DNA of 43,257 bases from a virus. Location: positions 1-43,257 of IMG/VR virus record IMGVR_UViG_3300021197_000784, one strand, 5' to 3'. The notes beneath the pieces are model-generated. The model saw nothing but the letters and a program-made list of their open reading frames with translations. It was not told the DNA's origin and did no database searches. Position numbers and translations under genes: made by a program. This document shows positions 15,412 to 26,150 of the stretch, piece by piece (the first letter of the stretch is position 1; each line of letters begins with the position of its first letter).

Positions 15412-18400
15412 ATGCCGGATTTAAATCATAGACTGCAGTCGGGGAGAATGAATAAAGACCTCGACGAGAGGTTGGTTCCCAATGGAGAGTATAGAGACGC
15501 GATGAATGCGCAGGTAGGCACGTCTGACGGTTCTGATGTTGGTTCACTGCAAAATATATTAGGTAATATTGATCTATCTTCTACTATCATAAGTCCCAAA
15601 GGAAATTTAAGTAATTTTTACTGTGTGGGTAGTATTAAAGATTCTAAAACAGACAGGTTATATTGGCTGTTAAGTGGTGATGGAATCGACATAATAGCAG
15701 AGTATGATTACAACACGGAGGTAGTAAGTCCTATAGTTGTAGATATTTTCCCTATTAACGTAAGCCCTATGGGTGATAATGATCGAGTGTTAAATTTCGA
15801 TAAGTCATTTTTAATTACTGGTATAAATATTATAGAAGATATACTTCTTTGGACAGATAACAACTCTGAGCCTAAAAAAATCAACATACCTCAAGTAAGG
15901 ATTGGAAGCGTTGATTTCTTCACCCACACAGAATTTCACGTACCCAATCCAGATGTTACTTCTTCAACGCCGTATGTATCAGTGGGACCAATAATACAAG
16001 AACATATTACAGTTATCAAGAAGGGTCCTAAAACAGCACCTAGACTTGAGATGAAGAATACTAATCGAGCAGATCTAAACGAGGATGGAACTCCAGGAGA
16101 TATTGAAACAACTTTGACAAATCCAGATCTAACTGGCTTTTTTGACCAAAACGCCGGGGAGTATATTACAACTCCAATAAGTGTTACTTTTGATACAGCA
16201 CCTGATTTTAAGTTAAATGACATGCTTGTTATAGAGGCTGTTAACTCAACAGGAACTTCAAAGAAACAACAAATGATTGTTCAAATTGTTGGAGGTGGGG
16301 GATTTGATGTTAATGGCAATCCAATAGCAGTGCCGTTTGGCAGTGGTTGGAATGGGACATGTGATATAGAGATTCAAAGTTGGGATTTAAATATTGATTT
16401 AACTCAAGAAAATTGGGATGTTACTTTAAAACAAGAAGACCCGTTATTTAAGTTTAAGTTTCCAAGGTTTGGATATAGATATAAGTATAGCGACGGAGAA
16501 TACTCAACATTTTCTCCATTTTCAGAGGTAGCATTTTTACCCGGTGATTTTGATTACATACCTAAAGAGGGTTATAATTTAGGAGTGGTTAATAACGTTA
16601 GATCTTTAGGGGTTTGTGATTTTGTAGATTTAAGAAGTATCCCAGATGATGTTGTATCTATCGACATTCTTTACAAGGAATCTAACTCACCCGTGGTATA
16701 TTCTGTTAAAACTATAAAAAGAGTTTCTATTGATCCGGGTGGTAAGTATGATGAGTGGAACGCTATCAACTCTTCAACATTGACTACCGGAGTTATTAAT
16801 AACACCACCGGATATTTAAATATAAAATCAGAATTAATTCACGCTGCAATCCCGGCTAATCAATTATTAAGAGGTTGGGATAATGTACCTAGAAAAGCTT
16901 TAGCGCAAGAGATAGTGGGTAATCGAGTTGTATATGGAAACTATTTACAAAACTACAGCTTGACTAACGCTCGAGCTCAATATCCAACAGCGCTTAGATA
17001 TGCTAATAATAATTCCCAAGTCATACTACCTCATTCTAAAAATATAATAGTTGACGCAAAGCTTGTTGCAAAATCACGTGATATTGGAGAGTTGATCCCA
17101 GAGCAATTAGACGCTGGAATAGTATATAATTACAATTCAGCTAAAACAATAAAATCATTAAGGACATATCAACTAGGAGTTGTTTACATAGATGAATTTG
17201 GAAGAGAAACACCAGTTTTTTCTAGCTCTAAGATAAATCAAAACACAGTACAAATAGAAAAGAAGAATGCTCCGCTACAAACAAAGTTAAAAGCGCAAAT
17301 ACATAGTGCAAAACCAGATTGGGCTAAGCATTTTAAGTTTTTAATTAAGGAGACATCTAACGAGTATTACAATCTAGCAATGGATAGATGGTATCTAGCT
17401 GAAGACGGAAATATCTGGTTATCATTCCCGTCCTCTGAAAGAAATAAAGTTCAAGCTGGAGATTTTTTAACACTTAAAAAAGCACACGATTCTGACGAAG
17501 CGGTAACTGATACAGCGAAATATAAGATACTAGATATCGATAATGAAGCTCCTTTATTCTTAAAAACTAAACGTCAACCAAAAGGACAACTTACCGATGG
17601 TGGAGTTGATCCTTCTAACCCTGGATCACCTTTAGAACTTATTGGAGGGCCAAATGGTACTGGTGGTGTGGGTTTTCCAGCTCCTCAAGGAGCGTTTATA
17701 ACCGTTGACAAACCTGCGATCGAAACTATAGTCGAAAGAATATTTGAAGAAGGTACTGCTGATTACGAGTTTAGATTAGTTTCTGTAGATGGTGCTAGTG
17801 GCTGGTATGGTATTAAGAATATAACAGAAGATCCTACCGGTTTCTATAAAATAACCTCTAAAAAAGGATTTGGAGTTGACATGTCTATTACGTCAGCGCC
17901 AGGTGGAACAGGATATGGTAACTGTACAATTGAATTTGTAAAAAAAGAAATTGTAAACAAACCTGAGTTTGACGGTAGATTCTTCGCCAAGATATTAAAA
18001 GACGCTACACTACAAGAGTATATAATAGGGTACCAACTTGGGGCTCAGAATCAATATTTAATATCTAATGCTATTCAAGCACAATATATAAATCCAGACC
18101 ATACTTACGGTGGGTTCACAGCAGGAGGTGATTGGTATGGATTTGATTCCGGTCATTCTTCAGGAATCAGCAAAATATCTTTATCTAATGCTAATGACAA
18201 TTCGGATTACAATGTAGGGGGCGCAGGAGAGGCGTTTCAATATTGGGAGAGAGCGGCAAATACCCCCTCCGCAGATAGTTCTTCGTCAGGATGGTTTATT
18301 GATAAGGTTGAAGGGTTTAGAGCCTTTAGATATACAAAACACTTTTACAACAAGGACAATAGCTCTGTAACCAACCCTAGTAGTGGAGATACTTTTAGCT

Positions 18401-21400
18401 TTCTTAATTCACAGGCCATTGGGTATAGTGACCCGAATCCAACGAAGCAGTTACAAGTCATTGGAACAAACACCAGCCTAGCGGGCGGGAACACTTCTTA
18501 CCTGGGAATTCCTAATTGTAGAAAACCTTTAGACACGTTAAGAGACGCTCCAGTGAGCAAGTACGGACATATTACGCCTTCTGAGGGGATAAATCCAAGC
18601 ACTGGAATTATACATTTATCCTATGCGGGTACTGGAACCGACGTTGGAGGAGGACCTTTATCTGGTTTAGGGAGTTTAAAATCGTGGTTTGGAGATTGGT
18701 CTAGTACTCAGACTTATGTGGATGAGATAGCTTTTGTTAATGCAATAACTACTCCGGGAACGATATGGAGGTGGAAAGAAGATCCAGGAAGCGTTGTTTA
18801 CAAAACTAAAGCAAATAACCCAGCGGTAACAGACTATACTACGCCTGAATGGAATGCAAATCAAATTGATAAGCGAGATGGAAAGTTGGGAACTGAACTC
18901 TGGAACTACACTAAACTTAGTGACTATGGTGTTAGATGGTCTTATAGGTTTGGACACATGTCATGGCCAGGAGGGAATTGGGTGCAAGACGCTTCAACCA
19001 TACACACCGCATTTGTTTCGCAGGGAGCGCCAGATATTTATCGAAATTTTGGTACGGCTATTCCTCCAGTAGTTGGTCCTACCGGGTTGGTTGGTGGTCA
19101 AGCTGCCGCACTTCTTGCTTACGCGTCATCCTACCCAAACCCTGTTTTTTATGTGGATCGGTATTTAGCATCGCTCAATAACCACCCTCCACAGGTTGAT
19201 CAGTTTGGTGACAATAACAGGTGGCCAATGTTCACTGAAGACTGGCATAAAGCTCGTAATAGAAGAAGAAGATTTACTATTCACGCAGATACACATGAGG
19301 TTGATGGAAATGGTGATGGGTATGGGTTGGGTGGTACTTGGTCATCTGCCACGGGTCAAGGATATGGATATTTACCAACCAATGACCCTTCTACAGATGC
19401 TTATTTTGACGAGAACGGAGCTTTGCTAACAACGCTGCCAACAACATTGCCTCCTGGAATTCGTCCTGACGGTATGTATTCTGGGTATGATAACGGAGAT
19501 TCATATACTCTCGATGGAGTTACTAAGACTACAATACCATCATTAAAGATGAATGATGGTGTAAATGCATACCAACCAGCACCTGGAAGTGTTACATGGC
19601 AAATTTTAGATACATATATTGAAGATGGAAACGACGAAGGATATTTTAGTACTAATCCAGCTATTTGGGAGACAGAGCCTAAAGAAGATATAGGATTAGA
19701 TATATACCATGAGGTTGGGCAGATATACCCTACAGAATTAAACGCGTCTACAATAGGTCAATTCTTTGGACCTATACATGATAATCTAGCAAGAAATAGT
19801 CAAGTGACTTGTTGGATGCCAGGCACAGGTGGTGGTATGATCGACTTGGAAACAGATGCTGGTGGCAAGGACATTAGACTTTTCAATGTTATCGACGGGA
19901 CACAACTTAGTGGATCAAGTGATGAGGTGTTTGTCATTATGTATGACATCGACGGTAATCCACTAGATGTTAACAATGCGGTTGAACTTCCAGTAGAGGG
20001 ATCAAGATTAATGTTTACAAGAGCTGATGGTAGTAGAACGGAGGTTTCGGTTAAAACCGTCCCTGTATCTGGTGTATTCGGTGGTACTATATTTGAAGTT
20101 GAGACAGACGCTCATAATTACGAAGTAGTTTTACCTTGGTTTAATGCTTATTCATTTGGAAATGGAGTTGAATCTAATAGAATTAGAGATGATTACAATC
20201 AAGTTGTTATTGACAAAGGACCTAAAGTATCAACTGTATTAGAAGAACCTTATAGCGAGGAGCATAGATCTAGTGGCTTAATATATTCTGGTATATACAA
20301 CTCAATGAGTGGGGTTAACAATCTAAATCAATTTATCCAAGCTGAAAAAATTACAAAAGATCTAAACCCTAGCTACGGTAGTATTCAAAAACTATTTACT
20401 AGAAACACAAACCTTGTTACGCTCTGTGAAGACAAGGTGTTTAAAATACTTGCTAATAAAGACGCTTTATACAACGCTGATGGTGATATAAATTTAACTG
20501 CTTCGGAGAATGTATTAGGGCAAACAATACCTTTTTCTGGTGATTATGGTATTTCAACAAACCCAGAGTCATTCTCATCTGATGCTTACCGAGCGTATTT
20601 TGCAGATAGAACAAGAGGAAGTATATTAAGGTTGTCGCAAGATGGATTAACCCCTATATCTTCAGTAGGTATGACAGATTGGTTCGCTGACAACTTAAGT
20701 GATAGCAATAGAATTGTAGGTACATTTGATGGTAAGAAAAACGAGTATAACATTAGTTTAAGCTATTACAACTATAGTTCAACGGTTGGAGGTATTATTG
20801 GTATTTCTAAAAATGGAGGCGCTCCATACACACCAACAAACCAACTATCTGTTACTTACTCTGAGGCTTTAAAAATAAGTATAGGTGATGAAATAATTGG
20901 ACCTGGATTTCCACCTCAAACCTTCGTGTGGGAAAAAATAAATCAAAGCGGTGGTATTGTTATAGTTAAATTAACACAAACTCCATCACCCACAGATGTG
21001 GCACCGTTAGGAAATCCTGATGAAGACTTATTAGGTGGCTTTAAAAAATGCTTTTGGAAAACTAGATTCTCATCATCAGCACCTGAAATAGACCCATTAA
21101 CGTTATCTTTCTCTGAAGTTAACAAAGGTTGGGTTAGTTTTAAATCTTTTCACTTTGAAGATGGTTTAAGTTTAAATAATGATTATTTCACGTTTAAAGG
21201 TGGACAACTATTTAAACACCACTCAAACCCTCTTCACAATACGTTTTATGGCGATTTTACAGAGTCTAGTGTTGAAGTGCTATTTAACGAGATACCTGGA
21301 TCTGTTAAGAGTTTCCAAACATTAAATTACGAAGGTAGTCAATCAAAAATAACAGCTGACGTAGATAACTCTGGTGAATACTGGGATAATAACGATAAAC

Positions 21401-24400
21401 TAGGTTGGTATGTAGACAACATGTATACTAACCTACAAGAAGGTGATAGACACGAGTTTAAAGATAAAGAAGGTAAATGGTTCTCTCAAATTAAAGGTGT
21501 AGCTACAGAGTGGCTGGACGATGGAAAAGCTGGTAATATAGATACTAATGAATTTTCTTATCAAGGAATTGATGAGGCTGGAGCTCTAGATGGAGGCGAT
21601 CAATATACTTCTTGGGACTGCCTTCCAATAGGTGGAACCATAACATGTACACAAAGTACTGGTGTTATTATAGTTGATAACGTACCTAAGTTGATAAACG
21701 GAACTATAGACATAACAAATACCCCGTCTTGGATGCAGCCTATTGTTGATTGGGCAATTGACAATTTTCCTTCTGCTCCGCTTGCAAACTATTCTTTCAT
21801 GATAAACACCAACTCTGGAGTAACCTTTTACATACGCTTGACGTCGGTTAGTGGTGGGGCTGGAACAAGTTATTCGGGACAAGAGGTTTTGGACAACTTG
21901 GATGCGGCTGGGATTAGTAACGTTACAACCCCAATCCAAAGCGGTTTAATATATTATTACGTGGCATCTGGTTCAACTGACAACTGTGATCCAGGGACGA
22001 TAACCTCTGGACAACACTCTTGTACAGAAGTCCAAGGTTTAGTTGGTACAGTAGACGGCGGTCCTTACGCTACAAAAGCTATTTGTCAAGCTGATGTCAC
22101 GGTGCCTTGTTATGAAGGGTGTATAATTCCAAACACGGTTGTACCTCACGTTAACAATGCTACTCAAGGTGGTGGTTGTGCTGATGGAGATGCTGCTGTT
22201 GAGGTTACTTTAATGCACGCAGGAGCTACAGAGTGGACAGTTGAATATATTGATTCAAATACAGGTAACGTTGTTTACACTGACCCAACAACATATAATT
22301 TCAGTCCTGGTTGGTCTGATGCAGCACCACTAGCCGAGGGTTCATACGCAGCTAGAGTAACGGATAACTCAGCATGTGATCCAGTTGAAGTGCCATTCCC
22401 TGTTGAATGTTTAACTATTGCTTGCCCACCTAATCCCCACGTGATAAACCCTACAGTTAAAAACGCTACTTACTTTCAAGATTCAATGGGTTGTGTGGCT
22501 GATGGTGGAGTTGAACTAGAAATAATTAGTCTTGGTAATGGTGCTGGTTATATTGATCAAATAGAGTTATTTAGTGTTGCTGGTGCAGTTTCTACATCTA
22601 TACAGGTTGTCACGACAGATTACTTTGTTGGCGGTATAATTACCTTTCCTAATTTAGCTGAAGGAGATTATGAGTACACTATAACTGACGATGTTTTCTG
22701 TTCATACACGGAGTCATTTACTGTTGAGTGCATGGTACCCGTGCCTGGTTGTACGGATCCTACTGCGTCAAACTATGATCCGTTAGCAACGGTTGACGAT
22801 GGTTCATGTGTTTTTCCGTGTGACGGTGGTTTAACTTATGATGCAAATCGAGGTGTGTTTGTTTCTACAGTGCCGTATACAAACTTTATTGAATTAAAAA
22901 TAGACAATATTGTATCTGATGACTGTGGGGCTAACCCTATTTCAATGATCTCTAATGCAAACATGGAGCTTGAAATACTTTCTATACCCCCAGCGGCAAC
23001 AACGTTTAGCTTTGAAGTTGCTCCTGGTAACAATGTAGATTCGTATTTTCCAATATCTAGTGGCTATAACATACCATGGACAGGGTCTCACACTTGGTCT
23101 TACGCTGTTCCTTCGCAAGCGCCTCCTGCAACTGGAGATTGGTCAATTATAATAACAGACGATGCTGGAAATACAGAGTGTTATCCATTTACAATAGGTT
23201 GTGACGAGCCACCACTATGTACTCAGGGTTCTGGAATTCAGTATTTACCACCTAATGCCCAAGATTACAGAATTGCTAATGGTAATTTTGGACTTGGTAT
23301 TGATAATATTGACTTTTATATTGATTTTAATGATGTTCATTTACAAAGCTGTATGCTACCAAGTGGCATGGCTGGTAACTATACTGGTGGAGCTGCTTCT
23401 ATTAGCGTTAATATCACAGCTGTTAACAACGGAGTGACTACATGGGACTACGATTTAATTTACAACTCTACTGGCCCTCAATATCAAAGTGAAATAAGTG
23501 CTATGACTACCCAACAAGGAGTTGGGATATTTGGACAATCGCCTCAAGTGTTTACAGGTGCTACAACACTAACTTGGCCGGGCACTGAAAAGTGGCGTGG
23601 AGACTGGACTATTAAAATGAAAGATGATCTAGGTAATGAAATTTGTTATGACTTTACAATTCCGTGTGTTGGGAGTATGAACCCATGGAGTCAACCAGAC
23701 GACTGTGAAGGTAGCGCTACTAATCCAGGTAGCAATCCAGGTACTACGGGAGATTGTGCTTCACTACCCGCGGGAGCTACAACTGTTATTCCAGATGTGC
23801 AATTTGAACGTGCTATTGGTAAAGCAGTTTATGATTGGAGTCATTCGGCTTTTCAAAATATCTGGGGTGTTAATAATCCCTCCATACCAGGTTGGCCTAA
23901 TGGAACAGCGCCAACAGAATTGTTATGCTGTGGATGTATGAGCACTGGAGCAGGTGGTGGTAGTGGAGGTACTATACGGTTTGCGCTATCTCCAAATGTA
24001 GGTTATAACACGGTTAGCAATATGCAAGGAATTGAAGATTTTACATGTATGCAGTATCTTGATATAAGAAGGCAAAAAGATATTAGTTCTTTAGATTTAA
24101 GAGGTCAAGGTATGGAATTTTATAAATTATATGCTACTAAAACCAGTATAGTAGAACTTTGGATGCCTTGGAATTTAAATTATCCTGGTACGCCCGGAGG
24201 TGGATTAGCTATGGATTTATCGTGGGAGAGTAATTTCCTAACTAACAATCCAAATGGAACTATAATAATTCATTGTGCACACCCTTTTCCAGATTCAATA
24301 AATCCAACCACAGCAGACCGTATAGCAAGAGTACAGTATTTAATAAGTTCTGCTAACGCTTTTGGTGGGATTGATTTGTTCAACATACCAAACTACACTC

Positions 24401-24411
24401 TTGTCCCGTAA
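15412..24411 (+). CDS. giant tail (nozzle/stabilization-like) protein with Bacteroidota adhesin-type C terminus
   Basis: This 2999-aa protein is encoded by 9 kb. The N terminus (MNKDLDERLVPNGEYRDA, then GTSDGSDVGSLQNILGN) matches a family called tail stabilization protein in crAss-like phages, probably the tail nozzle. Other conserved-looking stretches are LLRGWDNVPRKALAQEIVGN (about 484-503), PESFSSDAYRAYFADRTRGS (about 1720-1739) and GWVSFKSFHFEDG (about 1904-1916). From about 2060 it becomes Cys-rich. Four Ig/SprB-like units (about 2236-2340, 2340-2445, 2470-2600, 2603-2760) end in TITDD, VTDN or IIITDDAGNTEC strands; one GCTDPTASNYDPLATVDDGS repeat starts at 2446. The last ~215 residues carry a flavobacterial LRR leader (VIPDVQFERAIG) and GIEDFTCMQYLDIRR with SSLDLRGQG. 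The C terminus probably binds the host surface. No enzymatic motif was recognised. Confidence 0.75.
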   Translation: MPDLNHRLQSGRMNKDLDERLVPNGEYRDAMNAQVGTSDGSDVGSLQNILGNIDLSSTIISPKGNLSNFYCVGSIKDSKTDRLYWLLSGDGIDIIAEYDYNTEVVSPIVVDIFPINVSPMGDNDRVLNFDKSFLITGINIIEDILLWTDNNSEPKKINIPQVRIGSVDFFTHTEFHVPNPDVTSSTPYVSVGPIIQEHITVIKKGPKTAPRLEMKNTNRADLNEDGTPGDIETTLTNPDLTGFFDQNAGEYITTPISVTFDTAPDFKLNDMLVIEAVNSTGTSKKQQMIVQIVGGGGFDVNGNPIAVPFGSGWNGTCDIEIQSWDLNIDLTQENWDVTLKQEDPLFKFKFPRFGYRYKYSDGEYSTFSPFSEVAFLPGDFDYIPKEGYNLGVVNNVRSLGVCDFVDLRSIPDDVVSIDILYKESNSPVVYSVKTIKRVSIDPGGKYDEWNAINSSTLTTGVINNTTGYLNIKSELIHAAIPANQLLRGWDNVPRKALAQEIVGNRVVYGNYLQNYSLTNARAQYPTALRYANNNSQVILPHSKNIIVDAKLVAKSRDIGELIPEQLDAGIVYNYNSAKTIKSLRTYQLGVVYIDEFGRETPVFSSSKINQNTVQIEKKNAPLQTKLKAQIHSAKPDWAKHFKFLIKETSNEYYNLAMDRWYLAEDGNIWLSFPSSERNKVQAGDFLTLKKAHDSDEAVTDTAKYKILDIDNEAPLFLKTKRQPKGQLTDGGVDPSNPGSPLELIGGPNGTGGVGFPAPQGAFITVDKPAIETIVERIFEEGTADYEFRLVSVDGASGWYGIKNITEDPTGFYKITSKKGFGVDMSITSAPGGTGYGNCTIEFVKKEIVNKPEFDGRFFAKILKDATLQEYIIGYQLGAQNQYLISNAIQAQYINPDHTYGGFTAGGDWYGFDSGHSSGISKISLSNANDNSDYNVGGAGEAFQYWERAANTPSADSSSSGWFIDKVEGFRAFRYTKHFYNKDNSSVTNPSSGDTFSFLNSQAIGYSDPNPTKQLQVIGTNTSLAGGNTSYLGIPNCRKPLDTLRDAPVSKYGHITPSEGINPSTGIIHLSYAGTGTDVGGGPLSGLGSLKSWFGDWSSTQTYVDEIAFVNAITTPGTIWRWKEDPGSVVYKTKANNPAVTDYTTPEWNANQIDKRDGKLGTELWNYTKLSDYGVRWSYRFGHMSWPGGNWVQDASTIHTAFVSQGAPDIYRNFGTAIPPVVGPTGLVGGQAAALLAYASSYPNPVFYVDRYLASLNNHPPQVDQFGDNNRWPMFTEDWHKARNRRRRFTIHADTHEVDGNGDGYGLGGTWSSATGQGYGYLPTNDPSTDAYFDENGALLTTLPTTLPPGIRPDGMYSGYDNGDSYTLDGVTKTTIPSLKMNDGVNAYQPAPGSVTWQILDTYIEDGNDEGYFSTNPAIWETEPKEDIGLDIYHEVGQIYPTELNASTIGQFFGPIHDNLARNSQVTCWMPGTGGGMIDLETDAGGKDIRLFNVIDGTQLSGSSDEVFVIMYDIDGNPLDVNNAVELPVEGSRLMFTRADGSRTEVSVKTVPVSGVFGGTIFEVETDAHNYEVVLPWFNAYSFGNGVESNRIRDDYNQVVIDKGPKVSTVLEEPYSEEHRSSGLIYSGIYNSMSGVNNLNQFIQAEKITKDLNPSYGSIQKLFTRNTNLVTLCEDKVFKILANKDALYNADGDINLTASENVLGQTIPFSGDYGISTNPESFSSDAYRAYFADRTRGSILRLSQDGLTPISSVGMTDWFADNLSDSNRIVGTFDGKKNEYNISLSYYNYSSTVGGIIGISKNGGAPYTPTNQLSVTYSEALKISIGDEIIGPGFPPQTFVWEKINQSGGIVIVKLTQTPSPTDVAPLGNPDEDLLGGFKKCFWKTRFSSSAPEIDPLTLSFSEVNKGWVSFKSFHFEDGLSLNNDYFTFKGGQLFKHHSNPLHNTFYGDFTESSVEVLFNEIPGSVKSFQTLNYEGSQSKITADVDNSGEYWDNNDKLGWYVDNMYTNLQEGDRHEFKDKEGKWFSQIKGVATEWLDDGKAGNIDTNEFSYQGIDEAGALDGGDQYTSWDCLPIGGTITCTQSTGVIIVDNVPKLINGTIDITNTPSWMQPIVDWAIDNFPSAPLANYSFMINTNSGVTFYIRLTSVSGGAGTSYSGQEVLDNLDAAGISNVTTPIQSGLIYYYVASGSTDNCDPGTITSGQHSCTEVQGLVGTVDGGPYATKAICQADVTVPCYEGCIIPNTVVPHVNNATQGGGCADGDAAVEVTLMHAGATEWTVEYIDSNTGNVVYTDPTTYNFSPGWSDAAPLAEGSYAARVTDNSACDPVEVPFPVECLTIACPPNPHVINPTVKNATYFQDSMGCVADGGVELEIISLGNGAGYIDQIELFSVAGAVSTSIQVVTTDYFVGGIITFPNLAEGDYEYTITDDVFCSYTESFTVECMVPVPGCTDPTASNYDPLATVDDGSCVFPCDGGLTYDANRGVFVSTVPYTNFIELKIDNIVSDDCGANPISMISNANMELEILSIPPAATTFSFEVAPGNNVDSYFPISSGYNIPWTGSHTWSYAVPSQAPPATGDWSIIITDDAGNTECYPFTIGCDEPPLCTQGSGIQYLPPNAQDYRIANGNFGLGIDNIDFYIDFNDVHLQSCMLPSGMAGNYTGGAASISVNITAVNNGVTTWDYDLIYNSTGPQYQSEISAMTTQQGVGIFGQSPQVFTGATTLTWPGTEKWRGDWTIKMKDDLGNEICYDFTIPCVGSMNPWSQPDDCEGSATNPGSNPGTTGDCASLPAGATTVIPDVQFERAIGKAVYDWSHSAFQNIWGVNNPSIPGWPNGTAPTELLCCGCMSTGAGGGSGGTIRFALSPNVGYNTVSNMQGIEDFTCMQYLDIRRQKDISSLDLRGQGMEFYKLYATKTSIVELWMPWNLNYPGTPGGGLAMDLSWESNFLTNNPNGTIIIHCAHPFPDSINPTTADRIARVQYLISSANAFGGIDLFNIPNYTLVP

Positions 24412-24463
24412 AAAATTAAGCGTGAAAATAAACAAAAACACATAATATAAATAAACAAATAAT

Positions 24464-26146
24464 ATGTCATACCATACAGTAGTGCCTCCTAGTGGAGAAG
24501 AAGAAGAAGGAGGAGGAGAAGGAGGAGGTAAAGCAAGAGGAGGAGACGCATCAGCGGGAGCATCTAATAGCGTGGGCTATTTAGGTGAAACTACTAGTGC
24601 GACGGGTATAACCTCTGCACCGGGTAGATACGTGAGATCATTACAAGTACAAGATGCCGATAGATTAATAAACTCTAGAGGAGATTCTCGTGAAATCAAG
24701 GTGATTGGTACTCCAGGTGCTGGATTTAATTTAGAAATAAATGATAGCAGCGGATGTAGTATATTAGAAGAAAGTTTAAATCAAATTGGGATACCTAAAA
24801 GTGGTATTTACAAACTTAAACAAAGATTCCCGGATATCACCACTAGCGCCCGAGGTGGTTTAGTTAATGAGCGTTATGATATAATATTAACTCCTAACGC
24901 TGATTCAACATACACGCCACCCAAGGTTGATATAGATGAAAATTCTACAGAAGAAGAGGTTCAAAGATTTATAGAGAAGACTAGAAATAATCCAGCTCCA
25001 AACTACAAGATAGGTGAACCCTCTGTAACTTTATACCAATATCCAGATCCCACAATAACCGTAACAAATTCATCAACACAAACATCACCTGCATTATCCG
25101 TAAGTGGAGCTGATATTACAAAAACCAGCCCAGCCGAACATTCTAGTGGTCAAAATGTTACCTACACCTTAGTGGTTACAGAGGACAGCGTGACGTCAGG
25201 GTATTTTTATGTTAATGAGGGTAATTTTAATAAAGCAGTAACTAAAAATAGTACTTTTACCAAGGTTATTTCTAGACCCGAGGGTGAAGGTGAAACTAAT
25301 CAAATTGTTTTAAAACCTGGAACCACTAGAGTAGTTGACGGGGTAATAACCTCTGAGGTAACTCCTGGAATGAAAGTTTACGGAGAGGTTATCAAATCTA
25401 AAATTGTTACTAAAAGTCTAGAGGTTCCTTCTTGCAAAAGAGCAACTAATAAATTTAGCTTAAGTAATACTTTAGGTTTGTTTCCAGGGATGGTTGTAAA
25501 AATACCTGGAATGCCAGTAACAGAACTAGTTTCAATTGACTGCGCTGAGAATGTAACGTTAGAACGTAAAGTTATAATACCAGAAAATACAGACATTGAA
25601 TTTAAGTACTCAACTCACACTACTGTAAACAAAGTGATGAGTCAAGTTAACAGTAGAGGCGAGACTTGTATTGAGGTTGGTATACCATTCAATGCTGTTG
25701 ATGGAATGGTATTATCTTTTGACGACGACACATCTAGAGTGAGCGGTTCGTTTAGATTTAGTGGAAGTGGAAGTAAAGAGGTAACTTTAATATCGGAAGT
25801 AAACTTCTCTAAGTTTGGAAGGAAAGATGTTGAATACGCTTGGAATTTGGATGATGTTATTACTAGAATCCCTAACGCTAGAGACTACAATATAGAAGTG
25901 CCAAGAAGTACCGCATCGGTACGCACATATACTATTGATGTAAAAAGCGGAGATTATGATGCTAACTCTGCATCAAAAACCACGGCTATAACTAGACAAC
26001 CTTCCAATGGGACGGCTTCAGTGATTTCAAACAACATAGCGTATGTTATGGCCCCTGGTTTTAGAGGTAGTGATGAGATCTTATTCACACGTAGAGATGG
26101 GACAAACACCAGCGCGGAGAAACGAATAACAATAACTGTAAAATAA
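24464..26146 (+). CDS. virion protein with C-terminal Ig/cadherin-like domain
   Basis: This 560-aa protein has a Glu/Gly low-complexity N terminus (GEEEEGGGEGGGKARGGD). Beta-rich domains follow, including VTPGMKVYGEV and LGLFPGMVVKIPGMPVTEL (about 305-345), which resemble the GM-x-V-x-G repeats inserted in the neck adaptor. The last ~90 residues (YTIDVKSGDYDANSASKTTA, QPSNGTASV, AYVMAPGFRGSDEILFTRRD, ITITVK) form an Ig/cadherin-like beta sandwich of the type that contains the P-NGTAxV and YxPxxGFxGxDxFxY pattern. It is likely a tail-associated fibre or appendage downstream of the giant tail gene. No catalytic residues and no signal peptide. Confidence 0.65.
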   Translation: MSYHTVVPPSGEEEEGGGEGGGKARGGDASAGASNSVGYLGETTSATGITSAPGRYVRSLQVQDADRLINSRGDSREIKVIGTPGAGFNLEINDSSGCSILEESLNQIGIPKSGIYKLKQRFPDITTSARGGLVNERYDIILTPNADSTYTPPKVDIDENSTEEEVQRFIEKTRNNPAPNYKIGEPSVTLYQYPDPTITVTNSSTQTSPALSVSGADITKTSPAEHSSGQNVTYTLVVTEDSVTSGYFYVNEGNFNKAVTKNSTFTKVISRPEGEGETNQIVLKPGTTRVVDGVITSEVTPGMKVYGEVIKSKIVTKSLEVPSCKRATNKFSLSNTLGLFPGMVVKIPGMPVTELVSIDCAENVTLERKVIIPENTDIEFKYSTHTTVNKVMSQVNSRGETCIEVGIPFNAVDGMVLSFDDDTSRVSGSFRFSGSGSKEVTLISEVNFSKFGRKDVEYAWNLDDVITRIPNARDYNIEVPRSTASVRTYTIDVKSGDYDANSASKTTAITRQPSNGTASVISNNIAYVMAPGFRGSDEILFTRRDGTNTSAEKRITITVK

Positions 26147-26150
26147 TATT

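Noticed and set aside
15412-24411. Diversity-generating retroelement acting on the giant tail protein
   Set aside because: No reverse transcriptase gene or template/variable repeat pair is visible in the window, and the C-terminal domain is not C-type lectin-like.
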